Origin: an uncultured Lachnospiraceae bacterium
GTDB lineage: Bacteria > Bacillota > Clostridia > Lachnospirales > Lachnospiraceae
NCBI GenBank assembly: GCA_910585655.1
Contig: CAJUFW010000001.1
Span: forward strand, 1-64,000
DNA: 64,000 nucleotides
Direction of reading: 5' to 3'
Positions 46,524 through 54,619 of the stretch are shown piece after piece. How positions within the stretch are numbered: position 1 is the stretch's first letter; each line of letters opens with the position of its first letter. Made by a program: the position numbers and the translations under genes. The notes under the pieces were generated by a model. That model saw only the letters and a program-made list of their open reading frames with translations. It searched no databases and was not told the origin of the DNA.

Positions 46524-47459
46524 ATGTTTCTCTATGAATTCACCGTACCTTACAAAAAGCAGTACCGGGTGATCGTCCATACGGACTGTAAAAACGAGGC
46601 GGATGATCAGTTCACGGTAGCCCACGCTCTGATGACGCCAAAGTTCGATATCAAGGCGATTATCGCCGGGCATTTTGAGAAAAACAACCGGTTTTACGGA
46701 GAAGGGAATACGATGCAGGCAAGCTTTGAAGAAGTGGAAAAAATCGTTTCTCTGATGGGCGTACAGGAGGAATATGCAGGGAAGTTGCTGCATGGGGCGA
46801 CGTTTCCGCTTGCAGACGAAACGACCCCGAATCCGTCCGAGGGTGCGCAGGCAATCATTGAAGAAGCGATGAAGGACGATGAGCGGCGGTTATTTATATT
46901 GTTGCAGGGCTGCTTAACGGATTTGGCTGCCGCGATTTTAATGGAGCCAAAGATCTGCGACCGTCTGACTGCGGTTTGGATCGGTGGTGGAATGTGGCCG
47001 GAAGGCGGGCAGGAATTTAATTTATGGCAGGACGTCCATGCTGCGAATGTGGTCTTTAAATCTCCGGTAGAAATCTGGCAGATTCCGTTGGATACATTTA
47101 AGCGAATGGCGGTTTCTTTAGCGGAATTACAGCTTCGGGTAAAGCCTTACGGAAAAATCGGGAATTACTTATTTACCCAGATGGTAGAATTTAACGACAG
47201 GATGGCGGATATCCCGTTTGACTGGCCGCACGGCGAGAGCTGGGGCTTAGCGGATGAAAGTGTAGTGGCGGTTTTGTTAGAGGAACTGCAAAGCGTCAAC
47301 TATGATCTGAAAAAGGCTCCGTATTTTAGGGAGGATTTAACCTATGTTCATGGAAAACTGGAAAAGGAAATGCGAGTATATCATACTCTAAATACCAGAT
47401 TGACGATGGAAGATTTTTATGCCAAATTGGCGTTGAATTTCCCGACGCCGGATGCTTAG
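46524..47459 (+). CDS. Nucleoside hydrolase-like protein, tandem copy 1
   Basis: 311 aa, IUNH/DUF1593-like fold. The metal-binding N-terminal motif is HTDCKNEADDQFTVAHAL rather than the classical DTDPGIDD; other parts are ILLQGCLTDLAAAIL, AVWIGGGMWPEGGQEFN and NLWQDVHAANVVF, which holds the Asp/Asn/His expected near the active site. Probably hydrolyses an N-glycosidic bond of a nucleoside or analogue. It is nearly identical to the next gene. AAGGAGG precedes the ATG. Confidence 0.78.
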   Translation: MFLYEFTVPYKKQYRVIVHTDCKNEADDQFTVAHALMTPKFDIKAIIAGHFEKNNRFYGEGNTMQASFEEVEKIVSLMGVQEEYAGKLLHGATFPLADETTPNPSEGAQAIIEEAMKDDERRLFILLQGCLTDLAAAILMEPKICDRLTAVWIGGGMWPEGGQEFNLWQDVHAANVVFKSPVEIWQIPLDTFKRMAVSLAELQLRVKPYGKIGNYLFTQMVEFNDRMADIPFDWPHGESWGLADESVVAVLLEELQSVNYDLKKAPYFREDLTYVHGKLEKEMRVYHTLNTRLTMEDFYAKLALNFPTPDA

Positions 47460-47498
47460 ACGATTGCGTTATTATTAATTTATAAGGAGGATACCACT

Positions 47499-48434
47499 AT
47501 GTTTCACTATGAATTTACAGTACCTTACAAAAAGCAGTATCGGGTGATCATTCACACCGATTGTAAAAACGAGGCGGACGACCAGTTTACAGTAGCGCAC
47601 GCTCTGATGACGCCAAAGCTTGATATCAAGGCGATCATCGCCGGGCATTTTGAGAAAAACAACCGGCTTTACGGAGCGGGAAATACGATGCAGGCAAGTT
47701 TTGAAGAGGTGGAAAAAATCGTTTCTCTGATGGGCGTACAGGAGGAATATGCAGGGAAGTTACTGCATGGAGCGACGCTTCCGCTCGCAGACGAAACCAC
47801 TCCGAATCCGTCCGAAGGTGCGCAGGCGATTATTGAGGAAGCGATGAAGGAAGACGATCGGCGACTGTTTGTGCTGCTGCAAGGCTGTTTAACGGATCTG
47901 GCTGCCGCGATTTTAATGGAGCCGAAGATTTGTGACCGTCTGACTGCTGTCTGGATCGGCGGCGGTGTCTGGCCGGAGGGTGGGCAGGAGTTTAATTTAT
48001 GGCAGGATGTTCATGCTGCGAACGTGGTCTTTAAATCTCCGGTAGAGATCTGGCAGATCCCGATGAATGTCTATAAGCAGATGGCGGTTTCTCTGGCAGA
48101 GCTGCAGCTTCGGGTAAAACCATATGGCAAAATCGGAAATTATTTATTTACCCAGATGGTAGAATTTAATGACAGGATGGCGGATGTGCCGTTTGACTGG
48201 CCGCACGGCGAAAGCTGGGGGTTAGGCGATGAAGGCGTAGTTACGGTTTTATTAGAAGAGCTGCAAAGCGTCAACTATGAGTTGAAAAAAGCTCCGTATT
48301 TTAGAGAGGATTTAACCTATGTACATGGAGAGCTGGAAAAAGACATTCGGGTATACCATACCTTAAATACCAGATTGACGATGGAGGATTTCTATGCCAA
48401 GCTGGCGTTGAATTTCCCGACGCCCGACGCTTGA
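47499..48434 (+). CDS. Nucleoside hydrolase-like protein, tandem copy 2
   Basis: 311 aa, the same length as the previous gene and about 90% or more identical by eye, including the HTDCKNEADDQF motif and the terminal LALNFPTPDA. Differences are scattered (FLYEF to FHYEF, LDTFKRM to MNVYKQM, LADESVVAV to LGDEGVVTV). The leader AAGGAGGATACCACTATG is unchanged while synonymous sites have diverged, so the duplication is not very recent, or the copies are kept similar by gene conversion. Confidence 0.78.
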   Translation: MFHYEFTVPYKKQYRVIIHTDCKNEADDQFTVAHALMTPKLDIKAIIAGHFEKNNRLYGAGNTMQASFEEVEKIVSLMGVQEEYAGKLLHGATLPLADETTPNPSEGAQAIIEEAMKEDDRRLFVLLQGCLTDLAAAILMEPKICDRLTAVWIGGGVWPEGGQEFNLWQDVHAANVVFKSPVEIWQIPMNVYKQMAVSLAELQLRVKPYGKIGNYLFTQMVEFNDRMADVPFDWPHGESWGLGDEGVVTVLLEELQSVNYELKKAPYFREDLTYVHGELEKDIRVYHTLNTRLTMEDFYAKLALNFPTPDA

Positions 48435-48447
48435 TATTTATATCACG

Positions 48448-48552
48448 GGAAAGTTCTCCGGGTAGGATGCGTACTCGCGCGCATGGAAGATATTTCCGTT
48501 CGGCAGCCGCGTTCGGTGCGAAAACTCCACAAAGTGGAATTCTTTTTCATAA
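48448..48552 (+). repeat. Dispersed repeat, copy B
   Basis: Holds GGAAAGTTCTCCG, CCGGGTAGGAT and AGTGGAATTCTTTTTCA in the same order as 28256-28337. The last block includes CTCCAC-AAA-GTGGA, a small hairpin followed by TTCTTTTT. The whole 48435-48747 gap has no gene; it holds this repeat, a terminator and the transaldolase promoter. Confidence 0.5.
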
Positions 48553-48578
48553 AAGATAGCAAGAGCAGAGGAGGGGCA

Positions 48579-48606
48579 GATGAAGTGATTTATCTGCTCT
48601 TTTTTG
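48579..48606 (+). terminator. Terminator upstream of the transaldolase promoter
   Basis: GCAGAT and ATCTGC pair around AAGTGATTT, followed by TCTTTTTTG. An alternative longer pairing with GAGCAGA upstream is possible. Confidence 0.6.
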
Positions 48607-48627
48607 TATGAAAAAGCAAAAAAACTA

Positions 48628-48656
48628 TTGCAATTTTTATAAAAATGATGTAAAAT
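48628..48656 (+). promoter_or_regulatory. Promoter of the sugar-catabolic island
   Basis: TTGCAA (48628-48633), 17-base spacer, TAAAAT (48651-48656). Confidence 0.65.
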
Positions 48657-48660
48657 ATTT

Positions 48661-48676
48661 ATATAAAAATTTATAT
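48661..48676. promoter_or_regulatory. AT-rich palindrome at the transaldolase promoter
   Basis: ATATAAA-AA-TTTATAT lies just after the -10 box, a repressor position. Its TTTATATAAAAATT core recurs at 60930-60944 before the third lipoprotein gene. Could be an operator for the LacI protein encoded next, but such AT-rich symmetry can be chance. Confidence 0.35.
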
Positions 48677-48747
48677 CCTGTTTTCTGCTAAAGGAGAGCA
48701 GTACATATCCCATACCAGGCAGAAAGAGGAGGAAGGGAGATAGCATT

Positions 48748-49401
48748 ATGAAGTTTTTTATTGACACGGCGAATGTGGAGGATATCAAAAAGGCGAACGA
48801 TATGGGTGTGATTTGCGGTGTCACCACGAATCCATCTCTGATTGCCAAGGAGGGACGCGATTTCAACCAGGTAATCGCAGAAATTGCTTCTATTGTAGAC
48901 GGTCCAATCAGCGGAGAGGTAAAGGCTACGACCACCGATGCAGAAGGGATGATCGCCGAGGGACGGGAAATTGCGAAAATCCATCCGAACATGGTAGTAA
49001 AAATCCCAATGACAGTCGAGGGTTTAAAGGCGACAAAGGTATTGGCTAACGAAGGAATTAAAGTAAATGTTACGTTGATTTTTTCTGCAAACCAGGCTCT
49101 TTTAGCCGCCAGAGCAGGAGCAGCGTTTGTTTCTCCGTTTTTAGGCAGATTGGACGACATCTCAATGCCTGGAATTGATTTGGTACGTACCGTAGCGGAA
49201 ATTTTCCAGATTCATGGCATTGAAACGGAGATTATTGCGGCAAGTGTACGGAATCCGATTCATGTGATGGACTGTGCGTTGGCTGGAGCAGATATCGCTA
49301 CCGTGCCGTATGCTGTGATTGAGCAGATGACAAAGCACCCGCTGACCGACCAAGGGATTGAGAAGTTTCAAAAGGACTACGAAGCTGTTTTTGGTGCATA
49401 A
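48748..49401 (+). CDS. Transaldolase (short TalC/fructose-6-phosphate aldolase family)
   Basis: 217 aa. [28 protein letters not shown], the Schiff-base Lys in VVKIPMT (near residue 84), [31 protein letters not shown]. It transfers or releases a three-carbon dihydroxyacetone unit between sugar phosphates. It is the first gene of the sugar island and links with the transketolase pair at 53.8-55.6 kb in non-oxidative pentose phosphate chemistry. AGGAGG-like site upstream. Confidence 0.9.
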   Translation: MKFFIDTANVEDIKKANDMGVICGVTTNPSLIAKEGRDFNQVIAEIASIVDGPISGEVKATTTDAEGMIAEGREIAKIHPNMVVKIPMTVEGLKATKVLANEGIKVNVTLIFSANQALLAARAGAAFVSPFLGRLDDISMPGIDLVRTVAEIFQIHGIETEIIAASVRNPIHVMDCALAGADIATVPYAVIEQMTKHPLTDQGIEKFQKDYEAVFGA

Positions 49402-49458
49402 GATAGGATAAGCCGCCATGCGTTTGGTGCAGAATTGCGGAAGAAGGTGAGGGACTGA

Positions 49459-50475
49459 ATGAAGGTTAATATCAAACAAATCAGCGATGTGACGGGTTTT
49501 TCGGCTGCTACGATTTCCAACGCCCTAAACGGAAAACGAGGGGTCAATAAGGATACGGCAGAACAGATTTTTACCGTAGCAAAAAGGCTGGGTTATGTAA
49601 CAGAGAAAAAAATCAATAAAATTAAATTAGTCGTCTGTAAAAAGACTGGTGATGTCGTGACCGATACCCCGTTTTTCCTGGATTTGCTGGCAGGAATGGA
49701 GCGGACGGGGCGGGAGTTCGGCTATGATACGGTAGTAACAAACTTGTCATTATCCGATGCCGAGGAAATCGAACAGCTCAAACGGGAAGTAACGACAGGA
49801 GTCATTCTTCTTGCTACCGAGTTAAGCGAAGAAGATATGAAGCAGTTTGACGACTGCGAGGCGCCTTTGGTTGTCATTGACAGTTGGTATGACAATATGA
49901 AATACGATTCAGTCCTGATCAGCAATACGGATTCTGTCTGCCAGGCGGTTGAATATTTGTTTGACAAAGGGCATGAACGGGTCGGATATTTAAAGGGAAC
50001 CGATCGGATTACAAACTTTTATTACAGACAGCTTGGCTTTGAGCGGGCACACCAGAAGCGTAAGAAGCCGCTTCATTCGGAATATGACGTGGAGATTCGA
50101 CCTATGGCGGACATTGCCTACCAGGATATGAAGCAGTACCTGGAGGGAATGAAAAAGAAATCAGAGGATTTGCATACGGTGCTTCCGACTGCTTATTTTG
50201 CAGATAATGATATCATTGCGATTGGGGCTCTAAAGGCGCTGCAGGAGGCAGGCATTCGTGTTCCGGAGGATGTTTCTCTGATTGGATTTGACGATATGCC
50301 GTTTTGCGAAATGTCGTCCCCAAAGCTAACAACCATTCGGGTATTTAAGCAGGAAATGGGAATGATTGCCGTCAAACGTTTGTTAGAGCATTTGGCAGAG
50401 GCAAAAGTAATCAATACCAAAATCCAGGTATGTACGCAATTTATCGAACGGGAAAGCGTGCGAAAGCTACCTTGA
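49459..50475 (+). CDS. LacI family transcriptional regulator
   Basis: 338 aa. N-terminal HTH (NIKQISDVTGFSAATISNALNGKRGVNKDTA, residues 3-33) and a periplasmic-binding-like sugar sensor (YDSVLISNTDSVCQAVEYLFDKGHERVGYLKG; TAYFADNDIIAIGALKALQEAGIRVPEDVSLIGFDDMPFCE). The position between transaldolase and glycosidase makes it the likely local regulator of the sugar island. A GAAGGTGAGGG site precedes the ATG. Confidence 0.92.
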   Translation: MKVNIKQISDVTGFSAATISNALNGKRGVNKDTAEQIFTVAKRLGYVTEKKINKIKLVVCKKTGDVVTDTPFFLDLLAGMERTGREFGYDTVVTNLSLSDAEEIEQLKREVTTGVILLATELSEEDMKQFDDCEAPLVVIDSWYDNMKYDSVLISNTDSVCQAVEYLFDKGHERVGYLKGTDRITNFYYRQLGFERAHQKRKKPLHSEYDVEIRPMADIAYQDMKQYLEGMKKKSEDLHTVLPTAYFADNDIIAIGALKALQEAGIRVPEDVSLIGFDDMPFCEMSSPKLTTIRVFKQEMGMIAVKRLLEHLAEAKVINTKIQVCTQFIERESVRKLP

Positions 50476-50502
50476 TAAGGAACAAAGAAAAGGGAGATGA
50501 TT

Positions 50503-52068
50503 ATGAGGACAGTAGAAAAATGGGATGTATTTGAGGTCGAGGTAAAGGGAAAAAGCGAAGGCAATCCGTTTGCTGATTATACGATAAGCGGAACATTTGC
50601 CGGTCAGAACGAAACGATAACGGTAGACGGCTTTTACGATGGGGAAGGTGTGTACCGGGTACGCTTTATGCCATCCTTTGAGGGGCATTATACGTATCAA
50701 ATCAGCGGAAGCTTTTCGGATAGCAGTACCGAAGAGGCAACTCTCTCCGGTGAGTTTGAAGTAACACCAGCCTCTGCCGGAAATCACGGTCCGATGCGGG
50801 TACGAAATACCTATCATTTAGGCTACGAGGACGGGACGCCGTATTATTCTATCGGAACGACCTGCTACGCCTGGGTACAGCAGCCGGAGGAGCGCCAGTT
50901 AGAGACGTTGGAGACGTTAAAAAACAGCGCCTTTAATAAAATCCGCTTCTGTGTATTTCCAAAGCATTATATCTACAACCTGGACGAGCCGATCACCTAT
51001 CCTTATGAGGAAGGAAATCGGGAAGGGCTGGCAGAGGACGAGTTGGAGCATGTGCGGATTTTTCCTCCCTGTGAAACGTATCCGATAAAAAACTTTCATT
51101 ATCTGCGTTTTAACGTGGAGCATTTCAGACGCTTTGACGAACGTATCCGTCAGCTTCGCGATTGGAATATAGAAGCGGATCTGATTGTGATGCACCCGTA
51201 CGATCGCTGGGGATTTTCCCATATGACAAAGGAGGCGGACGACCTTTACTGGAAATATGTCGTAGCGCGCTTTGCTGCTTACCGCAATATCTGGTGGTCG
51301 CTTGCCAATGAATATGACCTGCTGCCGCAAAAGAAGGTTGCAGACTGGGAACGCTACGCGCAGATTCTTTGTGAAAAAGATCCGTACAAACATTTACGTT
51401 CCATTCATAATTGTATGGGTTTTTACGATTATACGAAACCATGGATTACGCACTGCAGTATGCAGCGTCAGGATTATTACCGCCATGTCGAATACACCGA
51501 CGACTATCGGGTACGCTACGGCAAGCCGATCGTCTGGGATGAAATCTGCTACGAAGGCAACATCGACCAGGGCTGGGGGAATATCAGCGGTCAGGAACTG
51601 ACCAGACGCTTTTGGGAAGCCTCTCTGCGCGGAGGCTATGCCGGACACGGAGAGACGTTTAACCGAGAGGATCAGATTTTATGGTGGTCGCACGGCGGCA
51701 AGCTGCACGGCGAAAGCCCGGAGCGATTCCGCTTCTTATATCAAATCCTGTCAGAGACGCCAGGCAGCGGCTTTTTAAAAGCAGGACCATCCTCTTTCGA
51801 CGAGGTAGTAGGCGTTCCGGATCAAATGATGCCGGACGGCTACGAAATTCATTATTACGGTTTCTCCCGCCCATCCTCCCGCCTTTTCCGCAAGCAGGAG
51901 GACGAAGAATTTGAGGTAGAAGTGATCGACACTTGGGAAATGACCATCGAAAAGAGAGGACGCTTTTCGGGCATGTTTCGTATTGAACTGCCAGGCAAGG
52001 AATACATGGCTATCCGCCTGATTCCAGTCAAAAAAGGCAGCAAAGAATTCGTTCCGACAGCATTTTAA
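50503..52068 (+). CDS. DUF5060-type glycoside hydrolase (DUF4038/DUF5605-like)
   Basis: About 521 aa, no signal peptide. The N-terminal beta-sandwich DUF5060 (KWDVFEVEVKGKSEGNPF, about residues 1-95) is followed by a TIM-barrel domain opening YHLGYEDGTPYYSIGTTCYAW. Likely catalytic glutamates lie in WSLANEYD and VWDEICYEGN, and a C-terminal beta domain (DTWEMTIEKRGRF) ends the protein. The DUF4038 barrel family includes GH140 apiosidases. The cytoplasmic location implies action on imported oligosaccharides. ATG 50503 has the better spacing to GGGAGA than ATG 50497. Substrate is inferred only from family and neighbours. Confidence 0.75.
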   Translation: MRTVEKWDVFEVEVKGKSEGNPFADYTISGTFAGQNETITVDGFYDGEGVYRVRFMPSFEGHYTYQISGSFSDSSTEEATLSGEFEVTPASAGNHGPMRVRNTYHLGYEDGTPYYSIGTTCYAWVQQPEERQLETLETLKNSAFNKIRFCVFPKHYIYNLDEPITYPYEEGNREGLAEDELEHVRIFPPCETYPIKNFHYLRFNVEHFRRFDERIRQLRDWNIEADLIVMHPYDRWGFSHMTKEADDLYWKYVVARFAAYRNIWWSLANEYDLLPQKKVADWERYAQILCEKDPYKHLRSIHNCMGFYDYTKPWITHCSMQRQDYYRHVEYTDDYRVRYGKPIVWDEICYEGNIDQGWGNISGQELTRRFWEASLRGGYAGHGETFNREDQILWWSHGGKLHGESPERFRFLYQILSETPGSGFLKAGPSSFDEVVGVPDQMMPDGYEIHYYGFSRPSSRLFRKQEDEEFEVEVIDTWEMTIEKRGRFSGMFRIELPGKEYMAIRLIPVKKGSKEFVPTAF

Positions 52069-52080
52069 AAATTTTTGTCA

Positions 52081-52168
52081 GTCTCGTCAGTCTCGTAATG
52101 GAGGCACCACTCTAAAGGGGGTGAAGCCGGGCGATGCCCGACCTGAAATGAAGAGACGGAACTTAATA
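52081..52168 (+). ncRNA. Structured leader before the isomerase gene, sharing the GGAACTTAA tail
   Basis: Outer GTCTC (52090-52094)/GAGAC (52153-52157), then AGG (52102-52104)/CCT (52142-52144) closing two hairpins: CACC (52105-52108)/GGTG (52120-52123) and CGGGC (52128-52132)/GCCCG (52136-52140). GGAACTTAA (52158-52166) directly follows the outer 3' strand, exactly as in the elements before glmS and the transketolase, and the AGGAGG site comes next. The interior is different (a three-way junction, no AGACGC/GCGGCT apex), so it may be another leader class that shares only the tail. Confidence 0.5.
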
Positions 52169-52182
52169 TAGGAGGTAAAAAT

Positions 52183-53589
52183 ATGAGTAAGGTTTCTATC
52201 AAACTGGGGGTTGCCCCAACCAGACGAAGCATTTTCAGTGCGCCGGCGGCGATTGAATTTGCAAAAAAGACCTGTGATCGTTTAAGTGAGCTTGGCATTG
52301 ACTATGTAGATATCTATGATATCAACGAAGAAGGTCTGCTTTACAACGACACCGATATGGAAAAGATCGCAGAGAAGTTCCAGAGGGAAAAAGTAGACGG
52401 TATTTTTGTACCGCATTGCAACTTCGGTACAGAATATGAGGTAGCAAGATTGGCAAAGAAGCTGAATCTCCCGGTACTGCTCTGGGGACCTAGGGATGAG
52501 CGTCCGGATGAGAACGGTGTCCGTCTGCGTGACAGTCAGTGCGGTCTATTTGCTACCGGAAAGGTACTGCGCCGTTTCCAGGTGCCGTTTACTTATGTGA
52601 CGAACTGCCATCTGACCGATCCGGAATTTGAGCGCGGTGTCAGGGATTTCCTGGCTGTCTGCAACGTGGTCAAGGTATTCCGTCATACGAGAATCTTACA
52701 GATCGCGCCGCGCCCGTTTGACTTCTGGTCTACGATGTGCAACGAAGGCGAACTGTTAGAAAAGTTCAATATCCAGCTTTCTCCGATTCCGATGACCGAG
52801 CTGATACAGGCAGTCAAGGCGGCAAAAGAAGAGGGCGACGAGGTGGCAAAGACCATTCTTTATGCACGTACCAATATGAACATCAAAATCAAGGACGAGG
52901 AACTGGAAAATGTCGCGGCTATCAAAGTAGCAATGAAAAATCTGGCGGGCAAATACGGCTGCAACGCCATTGCAATCCAGTGCTGGAATGCTCTGCAGGA
53001 TGAGCTTGGTATCATGCCGTGCGCCGCTAACTCCTTCTTAAATGAAGAAGGAATTCCAACGGTCTGTGAAACCGATATCCACGGAGCCATTACCGCATTG
53101 ATCACGGAAGCTGCCGGGATGGGCGAGACACGCTCCTTCTTTGCAGACTGGACAGTACGCCATCCGGACAACGACAATGGCGAGTTGTTACAGCACTGCG
53201 GACCATGGCCACTTTCTGTTGCCAAAGAAAAACCGACTATCGGTTATCCTCTGGCATTTGATCATCCAGGCGCCGTAGAAGCAGAAGCCAAACACGGCGA
53301 TATCTCCTTAGTACGCTTTGACGGCGACAACGGCGAATATTCCCTGCTTCTTGGCAATGCCAAAGCGGTAGACGGTCCATACACCAAAGGAACCTATGTC
53401 TGGGTAGAGGTAGAAAATTGGAAACGTCTGGAAGCAAAGATTGTAGAAGGACCATACATCCATCACTGCGTCGGTATTCATAAAGATGTCGTTCCGGTAT
53501 TGTATGAGGCTTGTAAGTATCTGGGAATCACTCCGGATCTCTACGATCCGATTGAAGATCAGGTAAAGGCATATCTGCATGGAGAATAA
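52183..53589 (+). CDS. L-fucose/L-arabinose isomerase-like sugar isomerase
   Basis: 468 aa. Similar in layout to the FucI/AraA superfamily: an N-terminal Rossmann-like domain (EKFQREKVDGIFVPHCNFGTEYEVARLAKKL), a central substrate domain with conserved acids (AIQCWNALQDELGIMPCAANSFLNEEG, PTVCETDIHGAITAL), and a C-terminal beta domain (VEVENWKRLEAKIVEGPYIHHCVG). It should interconvert an aldose and ketose using a divalent metal. Which sugar is unknown; with an FGGY kinase and transketolase downstream the ketose is probably phosphorylated and split. AGGAGG precedes the ATG, and a structured leader lies upstream. Confidence 0.78.
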   Translation: MSKVSIKLGVAPTRRSIFSAPAAIEFAKKTCDRLSELGIDYVDIYDINEEGLLYNDTDMEKIAEKFQREKVDGIFVPHCNFGTEYEVARLAKKLNLPVLLWGPRDERPDENGVRLRDSQCGLFATGKVLRRFQVPFTYVTNCHLTDPEFERGVRDFLAVCNVVKVFRHTRILQIAPRPFDFWSTMCNEGELLEKFNIQLSPIPMTELIQAVKAAKEEGDEVAKTILYARTNMNIKIKDEELENVAAIKVAMKNLAGKYGCNAIAIQCWNALQDELGIMPCAANSFLNEEGIPTVCETDIHGAITALITEAAGMGETRSFFADWTVRHPDNDNGELLQHCGPWPLSVAKEKPTIGYPLAFDHPGAVEAEAKHGDISLVRFDGDNGEYSLLLGNAKAVDGPYTKGTYVWVEVENWKRLEAKIVEGPYIHHCVGIHKDVVPVLYEACKYLGITPDLYDPIEDQVKAYLHGE

Positions 53590-53595
53590 AACAAC

Positions 53596-53670
53596 AGCCG
53601 AATCCTGCTAAGGGAAGGTACCTTGGGAGGGAATAAAGCCGAGTAAACTCGGCTCGGCGGAACTTAAACA
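53596..53670 (+). repeat. Partial (deleted) copy of the structured leader element
   Basis: AATCCTGCTAAGGGAAGGTACCTTGGGAG matches in order the 3' half of the full copy that follows (AATCCTGCTAGG…GTACCTTGGGAG). After a GCCGAGT/CTCGGC hairpin it ends TCGGCGGAACTTAAA, the same outer strand and tail as the next unit. So a second unit stood here and lost its 5' half and apex. Confidence 0.55.
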
Positions 53671-53776
53671 GCCGAATTCCGTACAAGGTACAGCAGGATT
53701 TACAGACGCAAGTTTTAGGCGGCTGGAAATCCTGCTAGGTGGAAGTACCTTGGGAGTAATTCGGCGGAACTTAAAA
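53671..53776 (+). ncRNA. Structured leader element, copy 3 (upstream of transketolase)
   Basis: Outer GCCGAATT (53671-53678)/AATTCGGC (53758-53765); middle AAGGTAC (53685-53691)/GTACCTT (53745-53751); inner AGCAGGATTT (53692-53701)/AAATCCTGCT (53727-53736). Apex AGACGC-AAGTTTTAG-GCGGCT (53704-53724), 3' internal loop AGGTGGAA (53737-53744), tail GGAACTTAAAA (53766-53776). The AGGAG site of the transketolase gene begins two bases after the tail. The fold equals those before glmS, with unrelated stem sequences. Confidence 0.7.
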
Positions 53777-53791
53777 TAGGAGAATAAGAGT

Positions 53792-54619
53792 ATGGGAGAA
53801 TTAGCGGCAAAGTCTTTTGCGTACCGCCAGACGATTTTAGACATTGTCTACCGGGCGAAGGCAGGGCATATCGGCGGCGATTTCAGTGTCATTGATGTCC
53901 TCAACGTTTTATACAACAAGCATATGAACATTACGCCGGAAAATTTCGGCGAGGTGGACAGAGATCATTTTATTATGAGTAAAGGGCATTCGGTAGAAGC
54001 TCTTTACAGTGTGTTAGCAGACAAGGGATTTTTCCCGGAGGAGGATTTAAAGACGGTTTCTACGTACAATTCCAAATACATCGGTCATCCGAATAATAAA
54101 ATCGGTGGAATTGAGATGAATTCCGGTTCCTTAGGTCATGGGCTTCCGGTAGCGGTGGGAATGGCATTAGCCGGAAAGATGGATGGCAGAGATTATCACG
54201 TCTATGTCGTGATGGGCGACGGCGAGTTGGCAGAAGGTTCTGTCTGGGAAGGCGCGATGTGCGGCGGTCATTATAAGTTAGACAACCTGATCGCGGTTGT
54301 AGACCGGAATCGTTTACAGATTTCCGGAACGACCGAAGAAGTGATGACGCAGGACAGTCAGGACGAGCGTTGGAGTTCCTTTGGCTGGAATGTGATTCAT
54401 GCAGTTGGAAATGATGTCGATTCTCTGGATGACGCCTTTACAAAAGCAAAAGCTTATAAAGGAAAACCAACTGTGATTATTTCAGACAGCATCAAAGGCT
54501 GCGGCGTTTCCTTTATGGAAGGACAAAAGGCATGGCATCACCAGGTGCCGAACGACGAGCAGTATAAGCAGGCAATGGAAGAACTAAAGCAAAAGGAAGA
54601 GGAGGCGAAAAAGGCATGA
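53792..54619 (+). CDS. Transketolase, N-terminal (TPP-binding) subunit
   Basis: 275 aa. The first half of a split transketolase: KAGHIGGDFSVIDVLNVLY, MSKGHSVEALYSVLADKG, GSLGHGLPVAVGMALAGK, and the TPP motif MGDGELAEGSVWEGAM (near residue 140) with the terminal Asn of the motif replaced further on (DNLIAVVDRNRLQ). It overlaps the C-terminal subunit gene by four bases (ATGA). With a ketose-phosphate donor it moves a two-carbon unit. Split transketolases in sugar islands include the sugar-specific D-apulose-4-phosphate type. Confidence 0.88.
   Translation: MGELAAKSFAYRQTILDIVYRAKAGHIGGDFSVIDVLNVLYNKHMNITPENFGEVDRDHFIMSKGHSVEALYSVLADKGFFPEEDLKTVSTYNSKYIGHPNNKIGGIEMNSGSLGHGLPVAVGMALAGKMDGRDYHVYVVMGDGELAEGSVWEGAMCGGHYKLDNLIAVVDRNRLQISGTTEEVMTQDSQDERWSSFGWNVIHAVGNDVDSLDDAFTKAKAYKGKPTVIISDSIKGCGVSFMEGQKAWHHQVPNDEQYKQAMEELKQKEEEAKKA

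Noticed and set aside
48438-49160. Long minus-strand open frame over the transaldolase gene
   Set aside because: It is antisense to a clear transaldolase, runs through repeats and a promoter, and has no ribosome-binding site or recognisable domain.
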